Part shown: one piece after another, positions 14,394-17,444 of the stretch
Position numbering within the stretch: the first letter of the stretch is position 1
How the letters are laid out: each line of letters starts with the position of its first letter
DNA from: Porphyromonadaceae bacterium UBA4702
GTDB lineage: Bacteria; Bacteroidota; Bacteroidia; Bacteroidales; Muribaculaceae
DNA length: 17,444 nucleotides
Direction of reading: 5' to 3'
NCBI GenBank assembly: GCA_002404675.1
Contig: DHKE01000095.1
Location: 4,428 to 21,871 of the forward strand
Position numbers and translations under genes: made by a program
The notes under the pieces: generated by a model
Told to the model about the DNA's origin: nothing
Database searches by the model: none
Seen by the model: only the letters and a program-made list of their open reading frames with translations

Positions 14394-14423
14394 TTGTTAT
14401 ACGATAAATAATTTGTACCTTTG
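14394..14423 (+). promoter_or_regulatory. Predicted promoter of the DUF2975-XRE genes
   Basis: TACCTTTG at 14416-14423 is the -7 element and TTG at 14394-14396 the -33 element, with a 19-bp spacer. Transcription from about 14430 gives a 38-nt leader containing a small hairpin (TCACC at 14437-14441 with GGTGA at 14450-14454). Confidence 0.7.
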
Positions 14424-14467
14424 CACAAAATGAATTTCACCTGACTTCGGGTGACAAAACCGTATCT

Positions 14468-15139
14468 ATGAGCAAGTTCAGATTATCCATAAATCTGCTG
14501 TGCGTGCTGATTATTGCCGTCACGTCCTTTTCCGTCGCCTTCAGCCTCGGAGAGTTCACAAAGGGCGTCGTGGACGGTGTCGATTCTGTGCAGTCTGAAG
14601 ATGCTGCCAGTGAGTCTGCAGATAACCAGCTCGTATATTTCCCGACGTATCTGACGCCCCGTGACGGCCTGCTGACAAGCCGCCATGACAATATTGCTGC
14701 AGCCGACAGCAACGGCACAGTCCCCGTGGTGATGCAGCAAGCCATAATCGCTATGCCGGTGGGCAGCATCCCCCTGTCCTATATGATATGCAAGGTAATA
14801 ATTGGATTGGCTGTGCTTGTCATATTTGTGCTGCTCATCATCAATTTCCTAAAGCTGACTGTCCGCATCAACCGGGGAAACATTTTTGACAACCGCAATG
14901 TCAAGCTGTTGCGGCGCATCGGCGTTCAGACGCTTATGATAGCAGGTTTGACGCTCGTTGACCTGCTGCTTCAGTCCGGGCTGGTTGATGCACACATTCC
15001 GCAGCTGCGCGACTATTCGCGGACACTGTTGCCGGCTCTCCCATGGACAAACGCCTTGATCGGCCTCATCTCCCTGCTCATGAGCAAGATTTGGGAGGGC
15101 GGACTGTCGATGAAGAAAGAACAGGATCTCACAATCTAA
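14468..15139 (+). CDS. DUF2975-family membrane protein
   Basis: Function unknown. The 223 residues contain four hydrophobic segments, at about 8-27, 105-129, 151-171 and 186-206. A polar loop of about 75 residues (28-103) between the first two is probably periplasmic. The motif RINRGNIFDNRNVKLLRRIG (133-152), between segments two and three, is the family hallmark. These proteins are commonly encoded next to a short Cro/CI-type regulator, as here: the regulator gene starts 18 nt downstream. The membrane protein may control the DNA-binding partner or be controlled by it; sequence alone does not decide. Confidence 0.82.
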   Translation: MSKFRLSINLLCVLIIAVTSFSVAFSLGEFTKGVVDGVDSVQSEDAASESADNQLVYFPTYLTPRDGLLTSRHDNIAAADSNGTVPVVMQQAIIAMPVGSIPLSYMICKVIIGLAVLVIFVLLIINFLKLTVRINRGNIFDNRNVKLLRRIGVQTLMIAGLTLVDLLLQSGLVDAHIPQLRDYSRTLLPALPWTNALIGLISLLMSKIWEGGLSMKKEQDLTI

Positions 15140-15157
15140 ATTTTGACCCTCTGAACA

Positions 15158-15406
15158 ATGGCGATAATAGTAAACCTCGACGTGATGATGGCCAAAAGGA
15201 AGATTTCCCTCGGCGACCTCGCGGAGAAAATGAACATCACGACCTCCAACCTTTCCATACTCAAGACGGGAAAGGCCAAGGCTATCCGTTTCACCACGCT
15301 GAACAACATTTGCCGCATCCTCGACTGCACTCCGGGTGACATCCTCGAGTTCAGGCCAGACCCGCCTGCCCAAGAACTGCCCCCGGACGCGCAAGCGGCT
15401 CAATAA
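15158..15406 (+). CDS. Small XRE/Cro-like helix-turn-helix regulator
   Basis: An 82-residue DNA-binding protein of the YozG-like Cro/CI type. Residues 2-66 form the whole domain. KISLGDLAEKMNITTSNLSILKTGKAKAIRF (15-45) is the helix-turn-helix, and TLNNICRILDCTPGDILEF (47-65) is the closing helix pair. A short Pro/Asp/Ala tail follows. It is co-transcribed with the DUF2975 gene. The next gene, an M13 peptidase, starts only 36 nt after its stop with no TAnnTTTG in the gap, so the three may share one transcript. It probably regulates its own operon. Confidence 0.88.
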   Translation: MAIIVNLDVMMAKRKISLGDLAEKMNITTSNLSILKTGKAKAIRFTTLNNICRILDCTPGDILEFRPDPPAQELPPDAQAAQ

Positions 15407-15442
15407 CGACGAAAAATCAATTCTTTACTCAATATTCTGATC

Positions 15443-17444
15443 ATGAAACATTTTCAATCATTACTCTTGGTTGCAGCCGCAGCGGCAGTTTCGTTCCCGA
15501 TGGCAGCTCAAGAGCATCTGAAAAGTCTCGATGCCAAAAACATCAGCAAAACCGTCTCCCCGAAGGAGGACTTCTTCAACTATGTGGTTGAGGGCTGGCG
15601 TGAGTCTCACCCCCTCACTTCCGAGTATTCACGCTACGGTCAGTTCAATGTACTCAACGATTCGAGCAACAACCGCGTTCAGCGTATCGTGACCGGCCTT
15701 GCCGCAACCAATCCCGCCAAAGGTTCCACGGCCTATAAGGTTGCTACGGTCTATGAACTCGCGATGGACTCTGTACGGCGCAATCAGCTCGGCGCACAGC
15801 CCCTCCAGCCAATCCTCAAAGAGATTGAAGGCACAACAGCTGCCGGCATGACCGACCTCTTCTACAAAATCCAGAAAGTCTACGGTTCACCCTTCTTCTC
15901 CGCAGGGCCCATGGAGGATCTGGAAAATTCAAGCATCTACGCGATGTACGTCTCCAGCGGCGGCATGACACTTGGCGACCGAGACTACTACCTGAAGAAC
16001 GACAAGCACAACAAGGAGGTGCGCGAGGCGTACAAGAAAATGATGCACCGCATGCTCACGCTGTCGGGCTACAGCAAGAAGGACGCTACCCGCATTGTCA
16101 AGAACGTAATGAAAATCGAGACAGCCCTTGCAGATTCAGCATGGACCCGCGAGCAGAGCCGCAACATCGTAGCAATGAACAACCGCTACACTATGCAGCA
16201 GCTCCAGAAGACCTACCCCAACGTTGACTGGGTGCGCTACTTTGATGCCACTATGGGTATCAACGACCTCACAGGCGTTATCGTTACCGAGGAAAGCAGC
16301 ATCAATCAGGCAAATGCCCTTCTCGCGTCAACTACCGAACGCGAGAAGAAAGACTACTACATCTGGACTGTTATCCGCTCTGGCGCAGGATATCTGAGTG
16401 ACGATTTCGCCGATGCTTCATTCCAGTTCAACAAGGTCGTCAGCGGAGTTGAGACCATGCGCCCCCGCTGGAAACGCGCGCTCGGCGCAACTGAAGGCGC
16501 GCTCGGCGAGGCTATCGGCCAGCTCTATGTAGAGAAGTACTTCCCTCAGTCGTCCAAGGACTATATGGTTGGCCTCGTTGAGAACCTCCGCACTGCTCTC
16601 GGCAAGCATATCATGAACCTCAAGTGGATGAGCGAAGACACCAAAATCCAGGCTCTCAAGAAGCTCTTTGCCATCACTGTCAAAATCGGCTATCCTGACA
16701 AGTGGGAAGACTATTCCAAGCTCGACATCAACCCTGAGTACAGCTACTATGACAACATGATGAATGTCTCCAAGTGGGCTAACGAGAAGGAACTCGCCAA
16801 GTGGGGCAAGCCCGTTGACCGTTCTGAGTGGGGCATGCTGCCGCAGACCATCAACGCATACTACAACCCGATGAACAACGAAATAGTGTTCCCCGCCGGC
16901 ATCCTTCAGGCTCCGTTCTACGATCCCAATTCATCTGACGCAGAGAACTACGGCGGTATCGGCGTGGTAATCGGTCATGAACTCACTCACGGATTTGATG
17001 ACCAGGGCTGCAACTTTGACGCTGACGGCAACATGAGAAACTGGTGGACTGAAGCTGATACCAAAGCGTTCGCAGAGATGACCAAGGGTCTCATCGCACA
17101 ATTTGACGAGGTAGAGGTACTCCCTGGCCTTCACGCCAACGGCCAGTACACCCTCGGAGAGAACATCGCCGACCAGGGCGGCCTTCGCGTAGCCCGTACT
17201 GCATTCCTCGATTCACAGAAGCAGAAGGGCGTTGACGTGGAAACTGAAAAAATCGACGGCTTCACCCCGATGCAGGTATTCTACATGAACTATGCCAACA
17301 TCTGGGCGCAGAACATACGCGATGCTGAAATCCGTTCACTCACAACAGGCGACGTGCACTCACTCAGTGTGAACCGTGTAAACGTGACTCTCCGCAACAT
17401 CGAGCCATTCTTCGAGGCATTCGGCATCAAGGAGGGCGACAAGC
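15443..17444 (+). CDS. pepO: M13 (neprilysin/PepO) zinc metallopeptidase, last residues cut off by the window edge
   Basis: Secreted endopeptidase acting on short peptides. The frame is open for 667 residues from MKHFQSLLLVAAAAAV to the window end; family members of this type run to about 675-680, so only the tail is missing. Residues 1-22 are a signal peptide, probably cut after PMAAQ or nearby. It is not a lipoprotein, since there is no Cys. The N-terminal M13 domain covers about 30-420. The zinc site is HELTH at 512-516 (in VIGHELTHGFDDQG) plus Glu573 in LGENIADQGG. NAYYNPMNNEIVFPAGILQAPFYD, just before it, is also characteristic. Likely periplasmic, where it would complement the tricorn-like peptidase at the other end of the window. 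The 36-nt gap to the regulator gene shows no promoter, so expression may depend on the upstream DUF2975 promoter. Confidence 0.95.
   Translation, partial: MKHFQSLLLVAAAAAVSFPMAAQEHLKSLDAKNISKTVSPKEDFFNYVVEGWRESHPLTSEYSRYGQFNVLNDSSNNRVQRIVTGLAATNPAKGSTAYKVATVYELAMDSVRRNQLGAQPLQPILKEIEGTTAAGMTDLFYKIQKVYGSPFFSAGPMEDLENSSIYAMYVSSGGMTLGDRDYYLKNDKHNKEVREAYKKMMHRMLTLSGYSKKDATRIVKNVMKIETALADSAWTREQSRNIVAMNNRYTMQQLQKTYPNVDWVRYFDATMGINDLTGVIVTEESSINQANALLASTTEREKKDYYIWTVIRSGAGYLSDDFADASFQFNKVVSGVETMRPRWKRALGATEGALGEAIGQLYVEKYFPQSSKDYMVGLVENLRTALGKHIMNLKWMSEDTKIQALKKLFAITVKIGYPDKWEDYSKLDINPEYSYYDNMMNVSKWANEKELAKWGKPVDRSEWGMLPQTINAYYNPMNNEIVFPAGILQAPFYDPNSSDAENYGGIGVVIGHELTHGFDDQGCNFDADGNMRNWWTEADTKAFAEMTKGLIAQFDEVEVLPGLHANGQYTLGENIADQGGLRVARTAFLDSQKQKGVDVETEKIDGFTPMQVFYMNYANIWAQNIRDAEIRSLTTGDVHSLSVNRVNVTLRNIEPFFEAFGIKEGDK

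Overview
The window looks like chromosome from a Bacteroidales bacterium, most likely a gut Muribaculaceae-type organism; the family-level placement is inference. Evidence: nearly every gene start is preceded by the Bacteroidetes promoter signature (TAnnTTTG at -7, often TTG/TTTG about 19-21 bp upstream), Shine-Dalgarno sites are mostly absent, and the gene content (an exported tricorn-like peptidase, an ExbB-ExbD-ExbD-TonB cluster, an AmgK-RapZ fusion, M13 peptidase) is typical of that phylum. Most genes are housekeeping; no tRNA, rRNA, CRISPR array, insertion sequence or phage gene was seen.

Layout. 1-833 (-): tgt, queuine tRNA-ribosyltransferase, 3' end outside the window. 946-4236 (-): a 1096-residue exported tricorn-type serine peptidase. 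4439-6519 (+): a compact three-gene unit of a small lipoprotein, a receiver-less LytTR DNA-binding protein, and a single-pass membrane protein with an acidic cytoplasmic tail and a periplasmic domain resembling phosphodiester glycosidase (NAGPA) domains. 6520-6909: intergenic, with a promoter flanked by 20-bp-phased direct repeats, a perfect 16-bp inverted repeat, a possible non-coding transcript, a hairpin terminator and a palindromic repeat. 6910-9080 (-): a MurU-like nucleotidyltransferase overlapping (ATGA) an AmgK-like sugar kinase fused to a RapZ C-terminal domain, which suggests peptidoglycan amino-sugar salvage. 9234-10484 (+): pgk. 10485-10925: pgk terminator, then a promoter with a leader of about 195 nt. 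10926-14257 (+): exbB, two exbD and tonB, ended by a strong intrinsic terminator. 14468-15406 (+): DUF2975 membrane protein plus a small XRE/Cro-like regulator. 15443-end (+): M13 zinc metallopeptidase, cut off a few residues before its end.

How the parts work together. TonB/ExbB/ExbD powers outer-membrane uptake. The tricorn-like peptidase and the M13 peptidase are exported and probably degrade peptides in the periplasm. The AmgK-RapZ/MurU pair would turn recovered MurNAc or GlcNAc into nucleotide sugars. The best candidate for something undescribed is the lipoprotein-LytTR-NAGPA-like unit. It has the architecture of a one-component regulator held by a membrane partner. Directly downstream lies a promoter carrying two direct repeats at the two-helical-turn spacing that LytTR proteins use. 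The AmgK-RapZ-C fusion is the second most interesting item, because it joins a domain that binds an amino-sugar phosphate in E. coli to an amino-sugar kinase.
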